Shown here piece after piece: positions 34,268 to 42,239 of a stretch of 43,666 bases of DNA; position 1 is the stretch's first letter; every line of letters begins with the position of its first letter. Source of the DNA: Litorilinea aerophila (lineage in GTDB: Bacteria; Chloroflexota; Anaerolineae; Caldilineales; Caldilineaceae); contig CAMDEX010000017.1 of NCBI GenBank assembly GCA_945897075.1, positions 1-43,666 on the forward strand, written 5' to 3'. The notes under the pieces were generated by a model. It saw nothing but the letters and a program-made list of their open reading frames with translations, was not told the origin of the DNA and ran no database searches. Position numbers and translations under genes: made by a program.

Positions 34268-34405
34268 GACTGGGGGCTGGGGACTGGGGACTGGGGACTG
34301 GGGACTGGGAAAGGCCGGTCGCTGACGCTCCCGGTACGGATCCTGCCACCTGCCACCTGCCACCTGCCACCTGCAACTTGCAACCTGCAACCTTCCACCT
34401 GCCCC
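34268..34405. repeat. GGGGACT array (G-quadruplex-prone) and CACCTGC array
   Basis: GGGGACT repeats four times with two degenerate flanking copies (34268-34312). Separately, CACCTGC words repeat nine or so times with drift to AACTTGC and AACCTTC (34341-34403). Here the two arrays are not complements of each other, unlike other loci. The G array has five runs of at least four G with 3-nt loops. The gap 34124-34408 contains no gene. Confidence 0.85.
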
Positions 34406-34408
34406 CCT

Positions 34409-35107
34409 TCACCCCTGAAATTTGTAGCCGACGCCGCGCACGGTGAGGATGTGCTGCGGGTTGGCAGAGTCATCTTCGATTTTCGTGCGCAGGTGGCGGA
34501 TGTGGACGTCAATCGTGCGTTCGCCGCCGATGTCACTCTCGTAGCCCCACACGGCTTCGATGAGCGTGGCCCGGCTGATGGGCCGGTCGGCGTGCGCGGC
34601 CAGGTGGTGGAGCAGACGAAATTCGGTGGGGGTCAATTCGACGGCGCTGCCCGCTTTGCGCACGACCAGCCGGGCCGGGTCAATCTCCAGATCGCCGAAG
34701 CGCAGGGGGACGCTTTCGCCGTTGGCGGCCAGCTCGCCGTAGGCCCGGCGCAGGAGGGCACGGATGCGCGAGGTCACTTCGCGCAGACTGTAGGGTTTGA
34801 CAACGTAATCATCCGCGCCCAATTCCAGCCCCAGCACTTTGTCCACCTCCTCATCGCGTGCCGTCAACATCAAGACCGGCTGGCGAAAGCCCTCGGCGCG
34901 CAGGGCGCGGCAGACGTCGTAGCCGCTGGTGTCGGGCAGGCGGATGTCCAGTGTAATCAGTGCCGGATTCTCGGCGCGCAGAAGTTGCAGCGCCTCCTGG
35001 CCCGTGCGCGCCCAGAAGACCTGGAAGCCCTCGGCCTGCAAGCCGTACTCCAGCCCCCGGGCCACAGCCCGCTCGTCTTCAACAATCAGAATGCGTTCGC
35101 CGGTCAT
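34409..35107 (-). CDS. OmpR/PhoB-family response regulator
   Basis: From the ATG at 35107 the product is 232 residues; the start overlaps the upstream GNAT stop as ATGA. The receiver domain has acidic pocket ED and phospho-acceptor D54 (LITLDIRLPD), with conserved T and K (ADDYVVKPY). The winged-helix output domain has LTPTEFRLLHHLAAHADRPI, RTIDVHIRHLRTKIEDD and VRGVGYKF. It controls transcription of unknown targets, likely with the sensor kinase at 30687-32357. Confidence 0.95.
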   Translation of the reverse strand: MTGERILIVEDERAVARGLEYGLQAEGFQVFWARTGQEALQLLRAENPALITLDIRLPDTSGYDVCRALRAEGFRQPVLMLTARDEEVDKVLGLELGADDYVVKPYSLREVTSRIRALLRRAYGELAANGESVPLRFGDLEIDPARLVVRKAGSAVELTPTEFRLLHHLAAHADRPISRATLIEAVWGYESDIGGERTIDVHIRHLRTKIEDDSANPQHILTVRGVGYKFQG

Positions 35108-35631
35108 CCCAGCAATTCCTTTTCCATCACCAGCAGGCGCACCAGCCGCTGGCCCGACTTTGTGCGGCGGGATTCGCCGGTGAGGGCAAAACCGATGCGC
35201 TGGAAGAAATGCAGCGCGCCCGGATTGAACTGCTCCACAGTCAGCCGGGCCAGGGAGACGCCCGCCTGCCCGGCCAGCCAATCTTCCAACAGCGTCCAGG
35301 CGGCCGAAGCAACGCCCTGGCGCTGGAAGGGTTCAGCCACCAGCACCAGCCCCACATAGACCGTCCCCTGCTGCGGCCAGTGCAGACGAAAATCGAGCAG
35401 ACCGATCAGTTGCGCGCCAGCCGACGGGTCGCCCGCCTGGTTGGGGAGCAAAATGCCCAGCGCGGAACGACCCGCCTCCTCGCGCACAGCGGCCAGATCA
35501 CGCGCGGCCTGGCCCGCGGGCGCGCCCGCCAAGTGGTACATTTCCCAATAGGCGGGGGTCAAGGCGTAGACCTGCTGTAGTGCGTCGCTATGCAGTTGGG
35601 GGTCCAGAGGGATGAGGGAGACCGTTTTCAC
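35104..35631 (-). CDS. GNAT acetyltransferase
   Basis: The 175-residue GNAT has VGLVLVAEPFQRQGVASAAW (acetyl-CoA loop QRQGVA) and a C-terminal ALHFFQRIGFALTGE helix-strand. The substrate is unknown. It overlaps both its neighbours by 4 nt, so it is translationally embedded between the HEPN gene and the response regulator gene. Confidence 0.85.
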   Translation of the reverse strand: MKTVSLIPLDPQLHSDALQQVYALTPAYWEMYHLAGAPAGQAARDLAAVREEAGRSALGILLPNQAGDPSAGAQLIGLLDFRLHWPQQGTVYVGLVLVAEPFQRQGVASAAWTLLEDWLAGQAGVSLARLTVEQFNPGALHFFQRIGFALTGESRRTKSGQRLVRLLVMEKELLG

Positions 35632-36113
35632 ACGCCCGTTTCCCCAATTGCATCCAGAAAAGTTGCAAACGACTCTACATCTCGCGCAAGCAGTGTATAG
35701 CAGGACGACAATTCATTGACCAGCGCTTCGATGCGATCCGGTCGCAAATTGAACGTATAGACGTTGCGCACTACATGCCGAAATCCTCGGTACTCGTCCA
35801 GACAACGATAGCTCTCCTCACCGATCACTGCCGGGCGCACGTCGGATACAGGGGATGCCATTTGTAGCAGCAATGTACGATGCCAATCGCCGCCAGACGG
35901 CACTGCGCCGTCGATCTCGCGGGCGATGTCCTCAAAAATGCGCTCCGCGGCGGCGTAATAGGCGTGCAGGTTCAGCGCCGCGCCATCCAGAATATCGATC
36001 TCCCCCAGAAATTTCGCTCTTTGGGTCAACCGTTCCGCTCGTCCGACTACCCGTTCAACGTCTGCGATTTCGCGCCGGATACGAGCAGCCAGAACGCTAC
36101 TTTTTCCGATCAT
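35628..36113 (-). CDS. HEPN-fold toxin of a MNT/HEPN pair
   Basis: This all-helical 161-residue protein has LNLHAYYAAAERIFEDIARE and LDEYRGFRHVVRNVYTFNL, the latter including the Arg/His cluster expected of the HEPN RNase motif. It follows the minimal nucleotidyltransferase with a 4-nt overlap, the standard MNT-HEPN organisation. HEPN partners are RNases blocked by the MNT, often through AMPylation. Confidence 0.8.
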   Translation of the reverse strand: MIGKSSVLAARIRREIADVERVVGRAERLTQRAKFLGEIDILDGAALNLHAYYAAAERIFEDIAREIDGAVPSGGDWHRTLLLQMASPVSDVRPAVIGEESYRCLDEYRGFRHVVRNVYTFNLRPDRIEALVNELSSCYTLLARDVESFATFLDAIGETGV

Positions 36114-36484
36114 AACGCTACTCCTTGCCGCAGAATCGCGTCACACAGATTGGGAGATGAATAGTCGATCTCTACCAGATCGAAGGAGAATTCAGGCGTC
36201 ATGTCGAGCAATGCACTCACTGCCCGGTAATAGTCCCGCCCTTCGATCTGCTTCACGGCCAGATCGATGTCTGAACGTTCGTAAAATTTGGCCCGTTCCA
36301 GAAGTGAGCCAAAGACCCAAACAGTATCAACAGTGTAACGCTCTTTGAGCAATGCCACAGCCGCGTGCGCAGCATCCCAGGCAGCGGCAAAGCGCGCATC
36401 AAGACGCGCCTCTCGCTCATTCTGTCGTTGTTTGGCCGTGGCCCGATAGCGAGCCAGCATTTCCGCCGAAATCTCACCGGTCAT
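36110..36484 (-). CDS. Minimal nucleotidyltransferase (MNT) antitoxin
   Basis: The 124-residue protein has TVWVFGSLLERAKFYERSDI followed by DLAV, the pol-beta nucleotidyltransferase G-S...D-x-D signature, and the conserved FDLVEIDY near the end. It fits the MNT antitoxins that neutralise HEPN toxins. It begins directly next to the stop of the dynamin-like gene. Confidence 0.88.
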   Translation of the reverse strand: MTGEISAEMLARYRATAKQRQNEREARLDARFAAAWDAAHAAVALLKERYTVDTVWVFGSLLERAKFYERSDIDLAVKQIEGRDYYRAVSALLDMTPEFSFDLVEIDYSSPNLCDAILRQGVAL

Positions 36485-38242
36485 CTACTTCAACTCCTGT
36501 ACGTCGTGCTGCAACTGGCGCAACTGCTGATCCGCATCGCGCAGCGTGTCGGCCAGAACGGTCAATTTCTCCCGTTCCACGCGCACAAAGCGGGTATAGG
36601 GGGCGATGGCCTCGCGAATGCGCTGCGTACTCTGGGTCAGCTCCGCCTCGAACTGGCGCGTGATGGCGATGTCCAGCCGCTGGCGCAGGTCGCCGATGTG
36701 GGTGCGCATCCCCTCTTTGAATTTGGCACGGCGGTAGGGCAGAACGTACAAGCCCAGCGCGGCCACTGCGCCCGCACCCAGAATGCCGGTCACATCCAGC
36801 AGCGTTGTGTTGAGCAGGGCGACCAGCAGCGCGCCCAGACCGATAGCCCCAGCCTCCACGGCCGCCGTCTGCACAATCGCCCGCTGCACCTCCTGGGCGA
36901 GTTTGGATGCCTCGGTCTCGCGGTCATAGGAATCCACCACCTCGCGCGCGCTGCGCCCCACACTTTTCAAGAGCGTCTGGCGGCTGAACTCAAATTCACC
37001 GGAGACTTTGCCCACCATCCGTTCGGTGTGCTGGCTGGCCCGCTGGTTGATATAATCAATCACCCCCTGCCACTGACGAAAATCCTTCTCCACCATCCAG
37101 TCAATCAGTTCGCTCACATGCTGTTCGATCTGTCGGCTGGCGTCCGCCACCACACGCCGCTCAAATTCGCCGCGCAGCCGCTCGGAATTTATCAACTCCA
37201 GAATACGGGTGATGCGCAGATTCTCGTCAAAGAAGCGGTCGCCCCGCTCGGTCATCTCGTAAAGTACGTTGTCCACGCGGTCGCTCTGGTATTGAAAATC
37301 GCGGCGCATATCGGTTTGATAGGCTTCCAACTGTTCATCAATGATGTCCAGCGTCTGAAAATCGCCTTTGAGCAGATTCTGGCGGTCGTCAATCACCTGG
37401 CGGTAGCTATCCACCAGATTGAGCGCAATGCCCAGCGGGTTCTCCAGTTTCAGCCGCACCCGCTCCTGCTTGTCCAGCCGGGCCAGGATATACTCTTCCA
37501 ACGCACCGAACTGGCTGCGCCCCCAGCGCTCCTGCGCGGCCAGCGGCGTCCCGCTGCTGCGCTCCTGCTGTTTGGATTCCAGGGCCAGGCGTGCGCTGAC
37601 CGGGAAGATGCGTGCGTCGTTGCCCACCAGTTGGCTGGCGTTCTCACTCACAAAGCCCAGCACCTGTCCGCGCTCCTCTTCATTCTGGAGCAGGTCCATT
37701 TTGTTGACGACGATGACAATCTTCTTACCCCAACGCCGGATGCGTTCCAGAAAGGCCCGCTCGCTCTCGCTGAAGGGACGGTCGGCGCTGGTGACAAAGA
37801 GAACCAGATCGCTGCGCGGCACGAAATGTTCGGTGATGCGTTCGTGGCTGCGGATGACCGCGTTCGTGCCCGGCGTGTCCACCAGATTCACTTCGCGCAA
37901 CCAGTCAACCGGGAGATGAACGACGGCGATATCGTCGTGGCTGACACCGCGGCTGACTGTTTCGCCATAGCGCACGAGAAAGAGCTGGCTGGTGGTGGGG
38001 ATTACGCCTTCGGTCAGGTAGCGGTCACCCATCAGCGCGTTGATCACCGCGCTCTTGCCCGCGTTGAATTCGCCCACCACCACCAACAGGAACATCTCAT
38101 CCAACTGCTCCAGGCTGTTTTTGAGCAGGGCCAGGTCGTCGTCGCCTGCGTCCAGCCGGGTCAGGGCGATCTGCAAGGATTCCAGAACCGCACGTTCCTG
38201 GCGCAAAATTTTATCTTCTTGAACAGAGAGTAAGCGTCGCAA
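36485..38242 (-). CDS. Bacterial dynamin-like GTPase
   Basis: The 585-residue protein has G1 GEFNAGKS (57-64), G2 IPTTSQ, G3 DTPGTN (122-127), G4 NKMD (180-183). The long helical middle region is typical of bacterial dynamin-like proteins. A hydrophobic hairpin (AAVEAGAIGLGALLVALL, about 450-495) can act as a membrane paddle. It should bind and remodel membranes with GTP. The start is a TTG. It is the first gene of a five-gene minus-strand run whose members touch or overlap (to 34409). Confidence 0.9.
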   Translation of the reverse strand: MRRLLSVQEDKILRQERAVLESLQIALTRLDAGDDDLALLKNSLEQLDEMFLLVVVGEFNAGKSAVINALMGDRYLTEGVIPTTSQLFLVRYGETVSRGVSHDDIAVVHLPVDWLREVNLVDTPGTNAVIRSHERITEHFVPRSDLVLFVTSADRPFSESERAFLERIRRWGKKIVIVVNKMDLLQNEEERGQVLGFVSENASQLVGNDARIFPVSARLALESKQQERSSGTPLAAQERWGRSQFGALEEYILARLDKQERVRLKLENPLGIALNLVDSYRQVIDDRQNLLKGDFQTLDIIDEQLEAYQTDMRRDFQYQSDRVDNVLYEMTERGDRFFDENLRITRILELINSERLRGEFERRVVADASRQIEQHVSELIDWMVEKDFRQWQGVIDYINQRASQHTERMVGKVSGEFEFSRQTLLKSVGRSAREVVDSYDRETEASKLAQEVQRAIVQTAAVEAGAIGLGALLVALLNTTLLDVTGILGAGAVAALGLYVLPYRRAKFKEGMRTHIGDLRQRLDIAITRQFEAELTQSTQRIREAIAPYTRFVRVEREKLTVLADTLRDADQQLRQLQHDVQELK

Positions 38243-38261
38243 TCAATTTCCTCACCTAACA

Positions 38262-38453
38262 TTTGTACACATTACATTTGTAAACATTTGTAACGCAAGC
38301 TGTCAGCTTGCATTGTAGCACAAACCCACACTTCCAGCGAAGCGTCCCGTAGAGCCGGGGTGGCTCAATCCATCCGATAAGACACGGGCACTGTTGGGTT
38401 CTCCCGGCGTTCGATGGAGCGTAGGCACTGATCTCTTGCCGGGAGAACCCAAC
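38262..38453. repeat. Dispersed palindromes upstream of the dynamin gene
   Basis: ACATTTGTA words occur three times in 38262-38293. GCAAGCTG/CAGCTTGC hairpin at about 38295-38311. A perfect 16-bp stem GTTGGGTTCTCCCGGC (38393-38408) pairs with 38438-38453. This is REP-like intergenic DNA. No gene is evident in 38243-38705. Confidence 0.7.
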
Positions 38454-38482
38454 CTACGCCAGCGCGAGTTTCTTAGTAGCGC

Positions 38483-38511
38483 TTGACAAGCAACAAAACT
38501 TCGTGTAACAT
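38483..38511 (+). promoter_or_regulatory. Strong promoter of the cysteine hydrolase gene
   Basis: TTGACA (38483-38488), 17-nt spacer, TAACAT (38506-38511). The leader to the start at 38706 is about 190 nt and contains the palindrome at 38566-38623. Confidence 0.75.
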
Positions 38512-38565
38512 ACACACTATCAATTCGATAGATCAGCAAGCGTGCGAATGTTGTGTGAGGATAAG

Positions 38566-38623
38566 GTAGGGGCGCTGCTTGCTGCGCCCGTTGTGCGCCG
38601 GGCGCAGCAACCAGCGCCCCTAC
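38566..38623. repeat. REP-like palindrome sharing the core of the MITE at 22171
   Basis: GTAGGGGCGCTGCTTGCTGC and its complement (CGCAGC, AGCGCCCCTAC) form a 58-bp hairpin with a short loop. The GTAGGGGCG...GCTGCG core is the same as inside the 110-bp MITE, but without the TAGTTTTACAG ends. Confidence 0.8.
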
Positions 38624-38705
38624 GGATCAGTCCAGATATGTGATGACACCAGCCACTACGCAGCCAATCGTCGAAAGTTTCCCTACCCAAAGGAGAGAAC
38701 CCCCT

Positions 38706-39329
38706 GTGAAGGTCCCATTTATCCCCGGCCAACAGGTCGAAGTGCCAGAAATCAACTTCAAAGCGGAGATCGTTCTGCCCGCGGGCCGCACTGCGCTGAT
38801 TGTGGTGGATATGCAGAATGATTTTGTCAAGGAGGGCGGCGCACTGGTTGTGCCCGATGCCGCGGCCACCATTCCCAACATCCAGCACTTGTTGCGCGCC
38901 GCACGCAGCGCGGGCGTACACGTGGCCTATACCCAAGACACCCATTTTCACAACGACCCGGAGTGGGCCATCTGGCCTGAGCATTGTCGCCACGCCACCT
39001 GGGGCTGGCAGATTGTGGACGAGCTGGCCCCCCAGCCAGACGATCTCATCTGCCATAAAAGCCGCTACGACGGCTTTTATGGCACCTGGCTGGATCACTT
39101 CTTGGGTTCGGTCTGGAAGGTGGAGAATACGGTGATTGTGGGGACGGTCAGCAGCATCTGCGTGCTGCATACAGCGGCCTCGGCGGGGCTGCGCTGGTAC
39201 AACGTCGTCGTGCCCGCCGATGGCACATCTGCGCTGACCGAATTCGACCAGGCCCTAGCCCTGCGCCAGATTTCCTGGCTCTACACGGGGAGTGTCTGCC
39301 GGGGGGTGGGGGATATTCGGTTTGAATAG
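38706..39329 (+). CDS. Cysteine hydrolase of the isochorismatase-like family
   Basis: I choose the GTG at 38706, which has AGGAG 10 nt upstream, over GTG/ATG at 38640/38643, which lack one; the product is then 207 residues. It has a catalytic triad pattern: Asp in VVDMQNDF, Lys in ICHKSRYDGF and Cys in VGTVSSICVLHTA. These enzymes hydrolyse small amides, nicotinamide-type or ureido compounds; the substrate here is unknown. It converges on hpf across a perfect hairpin. Confidence 0.9.
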   Translation: MKVPFIPGQQVEVPEINFKAEIVLPAGRTALIVVDMQNDFVKEGGALVVPDAAATIPNIQHLLRAARSAGVHVAYTQDTHFHNDPEWAIWPEHCRHATWGWQIVDELAPQPDDLICHKSRYDGFYGTWLDHFLGSVWKVENTVIVGTVSSICVLHTAASAGLRWYNVVVPADGTSALTEFDQALALRQISWLYTGSVCRGVGDIRFE

Positions 39330-39336
39330 GGTGAGC

Positions 39337-39398
39337 AGTAAACAGTGAGCAGTCATCGGTAGACGGACATAGCCCCTGATGACTGCTCACTGTTTACT
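39337..39398. repeat. Perfect word hairpin (GTGAGCA/GTAAACA) between convergent genes
   Basis: 39337-39357 and 39378-39398 are perfect 21-bp complements built of heptamers GTAAACA, GTGAGCA, GTCATCG, with a 20-nt loop. It fills the gap between two converging genes and can terminate both. Confidence 0.88.
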
Positions 39399-39405
39399 TA
39401 AAACT

Positions 39406-39981
39406 TTACCCCTGTTCCGGCTGCAACAGGCCGTAATTGCCATCTTTGCGCCGATAGAGGACATGCATGGCATCGGCATCTACGCTGTAGAAGACGAAAA
39501 AGTCATGGCCCAGCAGTTCCATTTGTTCGATGGCCTCTTCCTGGTTCATTGGCTGGACAACGAACCGTTTGGTGCGCACGACATCACCCACAGTTTCTTC
39601 GGCCTCGACCTCGGCCTCTTCAGGCAGAAGCATGGCGGCCAGGTCAGCGTTGGCAGCGCCAGCCGCGGCCTCACGCCGTTTGTTCTTGAAACGCCGCCCT
39701 TTGTAGCGATCGATCTGTCGTGACATCTTGTCCACGATGGCGTCAATCGAGGCGAAAATATCCCCCGTCGATTCTTCAGCCCGTAAAATGCGCCCATTCG
39801 CCCAGATCGTCAATTGAGCTGTGTAGCGATCTGCGGCTGCCCGCGTCTCGCTGTAGACCAGTTCGGCCCGTGCCTCTCTGGCCTGGGGCAAGTAGCGTTC
39901 CAGGCGTTCCACCTTTTTCTCTACGTATTGGTGAATCCAATCGGTAACTTCAATGTTCCGGCCATGAATGTTCAGCTTCAT
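39406..39981 (-). CDS. hpf: Ribosome hibernation promoting factor, long form
   Basis: From the ATG at 39981 (AGGAG 8 nt upstream) the product is 191 residues. The N-terminal domain has [32 protein letters not shown] and the basic [16 protein letters not shown]. The C-terminal dimerisation domain has [40 protein letters not shown]. It binds the decoding centre and dimerises 70S ribosomes into inactive 100S particles in stationary phase. Confidence 0.96.
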   Translation of the reverse strand: MKLNIHGRNIEVTDWIHQYVEKKVERLERYLPQAREARAELVYSETRAAADRYTAQLTIWANGRILRAEESTGDIFASIDAIVDKMSRQIDRYKGRRFKNKRREAAAGAANADLAAMLLPEEAEVEAEETVGDVVRTKRFVVQPMNQEEAIEQMELLGHDFFVFYSVDADAMHVLYRRKDGNYGLLQPEQG

Positions 39982-40174
39982 ACCAGAAACTCCTTTCTGT
40001 ACGGATGGATATTGATTTGGCGCGAACAAGGCAGTGTAAGACGGGGTGGGGAGAGGAGATTTGGTTGATCGACACCTCCTTTGGTGTGGGGCTTAACCCA
40101 TTGTAACCCCGATGCAGCGGCTTGTCAACCAGTCCAATGCCGTGCTTTTGGCCTGGACAGATGGCCTGTTTCCG

Positions 40175-40210
40175 AAAGTCCCCGGCACTTCAGAAAGTGC
40201 CGGGGACTTT
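40175..40210. repeat. Palindrome at the comF stop
   Basis: AAAGTCCCCGGCACTT (40175-40190) and its exact complement (40195-40210) form a 16-bp stem with a 4-nt loop. The comF stop TAA is inside its edge, so it may terminate the comF transcript. It resembles dispersed REP palindromes. The stretch 39982-40174 has no gene. Confidence 0.8.
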
Positions 40211-40955
40211 AGACATCGCCGGGGGTATCGTCGTTGATGGTAGGGGCCGGGGTAGAAAGAACCAGCCCATAGACTGCGGCAGCCCCCGCCTGACGCAGAG
40301 CCTGGGCACAGGCGGCCAGGGTTGAGCCGGTGGTGAAAACATCATCAATCAGCAAGAGCCGTTTGCCCGCCGCAACAGAGTCGGCGAGGAAAGCATCTGC
40401 CACATTTTGCTGGCGCTCCGCAGCGTTCAGCCCGACCTGTGAACGGGTCTGCCGCGCCCGGCGCAACCAGCTTTCTGCCATCTTCAGCCCAACGCGCTCA
40501 GAAAATTCCCCAGCCAGGAGTGCCGACTGGTTGTATCCCCGCTCGGCCAGACGCTGGGCATGTAAAGGAACAGGGATAACAGCATTAATGTAGGGCAAAA
40601 TCTCCAGCCAGGGCGGTTGTTGGGCCACGGCAACCAGATAACGTGCCAGGGGCGCGGCCAGTTCCGGTTGCCTTTCATATTTCAAAGCGTGGATGGCAGA
40701 GCGCAGGGGGTGGCTGTGGAGAGTGGCTATGCGCACCAGAGAAAGAGAGTCCCGTTCGCCCAACTGGCAACTCCAGCACAGTTCCACCGGCTTCGACTGC
40801 GGCCGCCCACAGTGGGGGCAGATGGGCGCAACCACTGGGGCAACCAATTGGGCGCAAGGGTGGCAGAAAACAAAGCCTGCCCTGGCACAGCCTACGCAGC
40901 GGGGCGGGAAGAAGAGATCGGTCAGATAGAAACCGAGACGCGCAATGGACTTCAC
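40209..40955 (-). CDS. comF: ComF family protein (phosphoribosyltransferase-like)
   Basis: The 248-residue protein has zinc knuckles near the N-terminus (CVGC, CHPC, CPHC, CWSC). The phosphoribosyltransferase core has YNAVIPVPLHAQRLAERGYN-like text and the PRPP loop LLLIDDVFTTGSTL. ComF is needed for DNA uptake in competent bacteria. It follows a Flp-like pilin gene with a 4-nt overlap, which ties it to a surface-appendage context. Confidence 0.92.
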   Translation of the reverse strand: MKSIARLGFYLTDLFFPPRCVGCARAGFVFCHPCAQLVAPVVAPICPHCGRPQSKPVELCWSCQLGERDSLSLVRIATLHSHPLRSAIHALKYERQPELAAPLARYLVAVAQQPPWLEILPYINAVIPVPLHAQRLAERGYNQSALLAGEFSERVGLKMAESWLRRARQTRSQVGLNAAERQQNVADAFLADSVAAGKRLLLIDDVFTTGSTLAACAQALRQAGAAAVYGLVLSTPAPTINDDTPGDV

Positions 40956-41152
40956 ATCGCGATCCTCAGGAGCATACGTGCTTCATCCTGGGCAGGGAAC
41001 CAACGCAAGAACAGGTCATTGACAAAAACACGCAGATCGTCCCCCACAATCAGCAAAATAGCCAACACAACGATCGCCAAAAGGATGATCATGAGCGCAT
41101 ATTCCAAAAAACTTTGACCGCCACGGTTGGACGGCATACGGTACATAGACAT
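40952..41152 (-). CDS. Flp/Fap-type prepilin-like protein
   Basis: From the ATG at 41152 the product is 66 residues. A basic leader (MSMYRMPSNRGG) precedes QSFLEYALMIILLAIVVLAI, the type IVb prepilin pattern with Glu5 and Tyr6 of the mature protein. It would be cleaved by a TadV-like peptidase. No tad cluster is seen nearby. It overlaps comF by 4 nt. Confidence 0.82.
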   Translation of the reverse strand: MSMYRMPSNRGGQSFLEYALMIILLAIVVLAILLIVGDDLRVFVNDLFLRWFPAQDEARMLLRIAM

Positions 41153-41191
41153 AGGGCTGCTCCTGTAGAATAGTAATAACCCTATTGAACC

Positions 41192-41231
41192 AAAAAAAGG
41201 CAGGGAGCGCAACTTATGCGCTCCCTGCCTT
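41192..41231 (-). terminator. Rho-independent terminator of the NarL-type regulator
   Basis: AAGGCAGGGAGCGC (41197-41210) pairs with 41218-41231 (14 bp plus extension through GCGCA/TGCGC), followed on the minus strand by seven T. A second hairpin (GTAGGACGGCA / TGCCGTTCTAC, 41239-41265) precedes it. Confidence 0.9.
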
Positions 41232-41267
41232 TTCAGTCGTAGGACGGCACAGCATGCCGTTCTACCT

Positions 41268-42017
41268 TTATGCGGCTACATTGATAGAGGCGGTGTCTTC
41301 TAGCCGCACCCAACCCCGGCGCAGGGCCAGGAGAGCCGCCTGGGTGCGGTCATTTACAGCCAGCTTGCGCAAAATACTGCTCATGTGGTTCTTCACTGTC
41401 TGGCGGCTGATGCCCAGCGCATGGGCGATCTCTTTGTTGCTGGCCCCCCGTGTGATGAATTGAAGAATCTCCATCTCTCTGGGGCTGAGGGGGACAAACA
41501 TCTCATCGGGCGATTCTCCAAAGATGGCCAGATCATCAAACTGGCGCAGCATCCAGCGGGCCACTTGTGGCCGGTTCATCACTTCATCGCCGATGACATA
41601 GTTGTTGTGGGCTACGGCGCGCACAGCGGGAATCAGTTCACTGGGCAGGACATCTTTGGTGTAATAGGCTGCGGCACCGGCACGCAGAGCATGGAACAAC
41701 TGCTCGTCGTCGTGGTAGGCTGTCAAAATGATAATCCCAATCGTGCTGCCCATCGGGCTGTTTTTGATCTCCCGGGTCGCCTGCAAACCATTCTTGTTGG
41801 GCAGATTGATGTCCATCAGAACCACATCTGGCTGCAATTCAAGTGCCCGATCCACGGCAAGCGCGCCATCGTCCACCTCGGCTATCACCCGCAAATCAGT
41901 CTCCCCTTCCAGAACTCTACGCAGACCCTGTCCAAAGAGCGGGTGATCTTCCACGATCATTATACGGACAGCATCTGTGTCGCTGTGACCGTTTCGAAAT
42001 TGATTGATGTTCGCCAT
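41268..42017 (-). CDS. NarL/FixJ-family response regulator
   Basis: The 249-residue protein has a receiver domain (RIMIVEDHPLFGQGL; phospho-acceptor D69 in VVLMDINLPNKNG) and a LuxR-type HTH near 177-236 (LSPREMEILQFITRGASNKE, ISRQTVKNHMSSILRKL). No kinase is adjacent, so it is an orphan in this window. A terminator follows its stop and a promoter lies upstream (42163-42192). Confidence 0.95.
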   Translation of the reverse strand: MANINQFRNGHSDTDAVRIMIVEDHPLFGQGLRRVLEGETDLRVIAEVDDGALAVDRALELQPDVVLMDINLPNKNGLQATREIKNSPMGSTIGIIILTAYHDDEQLFHALRAGAAAYYTKDVLPSELIPAVRAVAHNNYVIGDEVMNRPQVARWMLRQFDDLAIFGESPDEMFVPLSPREMEILQFITRGASNKEIAHALGISRQTVKNHMSSILRKLAVNDRTQAALLALRRGWVRLEDTASINVAA

Positions 42018-42162
42018 AGCAGCCTCTCATAATCTCTAGAGTTTTCGTCCAATTTGACGATCCTCTACGCCAAATGGCGTAGATACGATTGTTTGCCTAC
42101 CACTGAATATTGCCGGAATCAATCCTACTTTCTCATCTCATCCCATATTCCATGTGTAAAAA

Positions 42163-42192
42163 AGTATAGCATTTCTTCATCAGACTCTTCAA
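42163..42192 (-). promoter_or_regulatory. Promoter of the NarL-type regulator
   Basis: On the minus strand TTGAAG (42187-42192), 18-nt spacer, TATACT (42163-42168). The leader to the ATG at 42017 is about 140 nt and holds a TCTACGCC/GGCGTAGA hairpin near 42064-42083. Confidence 0.65.
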
Positions 42193-42239
42193 TATAGGAG
42201 TACACGCCAATATGCGTATTAATGGACGGATAGGTATTC

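Noticed and set aside
34341-34403. CACCTGC repeats considered as a CRISPR or VNTR array
   Set aside because: Units are 7 nt, degenerate and without spacers, so not CRISPR. They fit the word-array class.
32777-35359. An 860-codon open frame on the plus strand across the PDZ gene, the word arrays and the response regulator gene
   Set aside because: It is antisense to two clearly recognisable genes and has no recognisable domain. High GC and stop-free arrays explain its length.
36365-38233. A 622-codon plus-strand frame opposite the dynamin-like GTPase
   Set aside because: It is a mirror of a gene with complete GTPase motifs; the composition (His/Gln-rich) is typical of antisense frames.
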